DNA of 5,038 nt from contig JAATVP010000275.1 in NCBI GenBank assembly GCA_014523625.1, positions 1 to 5,038 of the forward strand, written 5' to 3'. The stretch is from Nitrososphaerales archaeon TH5896. Lineage in GTDB: Archaea > Thermoproteota > Nitrososphaeria > Nitrososphaerales > Nitrososphaeraceae. A program made the position numbers and the translations under genes. Positions 4,709 through 5,038 of this stretch are shown here, piece by piece. Each line of letters begins with the position of its first letter. Positions within the stretch are counted from its first letter, which is position 1. A model generated the notes under the pieces. The model was given only the letters and a program-made list of their open reading frames with translations. It made no database searches and was not told where the DNA came from.

Positions 4709-5038
4709 ATGGCTAAGCTGGTTGAAATGGACGATCGAGTCTCAATTTTTGCTCAAATGGAAGAAAATGTTGATGATAATGGTCCGGTCATGTTAATAAA
4801 CAAGTTCAGTGTTGTCCCTGAGGAGTTTGATCAGTTTCTAAAGGGATGGGCGACAGAGGCAAAGAAGTTTAAGGAGCAGCCAGGATTCATCTCAACACAA
4901 CTACACAAGGGTATCGGTGGAAGTGGCACGTTCGTTAATTATGCGGTTTGGGAATCTGCCGCGCATTTCAAGGAGGCCGTGATGAAAGTCATGGACCCAC
5001 AAGACAGAATGTCAGCTTACCCACAGAGTACTGTTGCA
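4709..5038 (+). CDS. antibiotic biosynthesis monooxygenase (ABM) domain protein, 3' end outside the window
   Basis: An ATG at 4709 opens a frame that runs off the window after 110 codons. From about residue 25 it has the pattern of the ABM domain, a dimeric alpha+beta barrel of about 95 residues: strand GPVMLINKFSV (25-35), helix PEEFDQFLKGWATEAKKF (37-54), the hallmark QPGFISTQLHKG (57-68), strand FVNYAVWES (75-83) and helix AAHFKEAVM (84-92). Members include cofactor-free quinone-forming monooxygenases, heme-degrading enzymes such as IsdG, and many proteins of unknown role. The residues seen do not choose among them. The first 24 residues form a short extension. It is read in the same direction as the alpha/beta hydrolase but has its own promoter and lies 487 bp away, so a shared pathway for small organic molecules is only suggested. 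Confidence 0.85.
   Translation, partial: MAKLVEMDDRVSIFAQMEENVDDNGPVMLINKFSVVPEEFDQFLKGWATEAKKFKEQPGFISTQLHKGIGGSGTFVNYAVWESAAHFKEAVMKVMDPQDRMSAYPQSTVA

Noticed and set aside
1..5038. CRISPR array, tRNA or rRNA gene, insertion sequence
   Set aside because: I saw no regularly spaced repeats, no cloverleaf or rRNA-like sequence, no transposase frame and no terminal inverted repeats.

Overview
The window looks archaeal, most likely from the Nitrososphaeria (Thaumarchaeota, ammonia-oxidising archaea). Pointers are a free-standing 72-residue TRAM-domain protein, a decayed DUF5678-type protein, a tiny zinc ribbon, and start codons preceded at about 25-33 nt by TATA-like boxes with no convincing Shine-Dalgarno sequence, as expected for leaderless or nearly leaderless archaeal mRNAs. 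The base composition is moderately AT-rich. The lineage is an inference; no rRNA or universal marker lies in the window.

Layout. 1-81: possible tail of a plus-strand gene cut by the window edge. 129-347 (+): TRAM-domain RNA-binding protein with its own promoter and a T-rich terminator. 431-1146 (-): an eroded block holding a 46-codon fragment, a DUF5678-type pseudogene with two in-frame stops, and an unrecognised pseudogene with one frameshift. 1159-1317 (+): small uncertain ORF whose end overlaps the end of a 42-residue zinc ribbon gene (1306-1434, -). 1492-1713 (-): 73-residue helical protein. 1784-2245 (-): pseudogene broken by five frame changes. 2256-2273 (-): hairpin plus T7 terminator. 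2276-2524 (-) and 2551-3243 (-): a small unknown protein behind a 230-residue ribbon-helix-helix (RHH) regulator. 3331-4221 (+): alpha/beta hydrolase of the haloalkane dehalogenase/epoxide hydrolase group. 4244-4706 (-): another decayed gene. 4709-end (+): start of an antibiotic biosynthesis monooxygenase (ABM) domain protein.

The most interesting unit is the divergent pair at 2551-4221. The 87-bp gap between the RHH gene and the hydrolase gene contains two identical, perfect 16-bp palindromes, AGATATCTAGATATCT. Each is two tandem copies of the 8-bp palindrome AGATATCT. This is the architecture of the operators bound by the RHH repressor MetJ (tandem AGACGTCT boxes). One copy abuts the TATA box of the RHH gene; the other lies between the TATA box and the start of the hydrolase gene. 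The simplest reading is an autoregulated repressor that also controls the hydrolase, possibly in answer to a small molecule sensed by its unrecognised C-terminal part.

Around this unit the minus strand is a gene graveyard: at least four reading frames can be followed only by jumping frames or crossing stops, while the TRAM, RHH, hydrolase and ABM genes are intact as far as visible. This contrast suggests real decay in an accessory region rather than uniform sequencing error.
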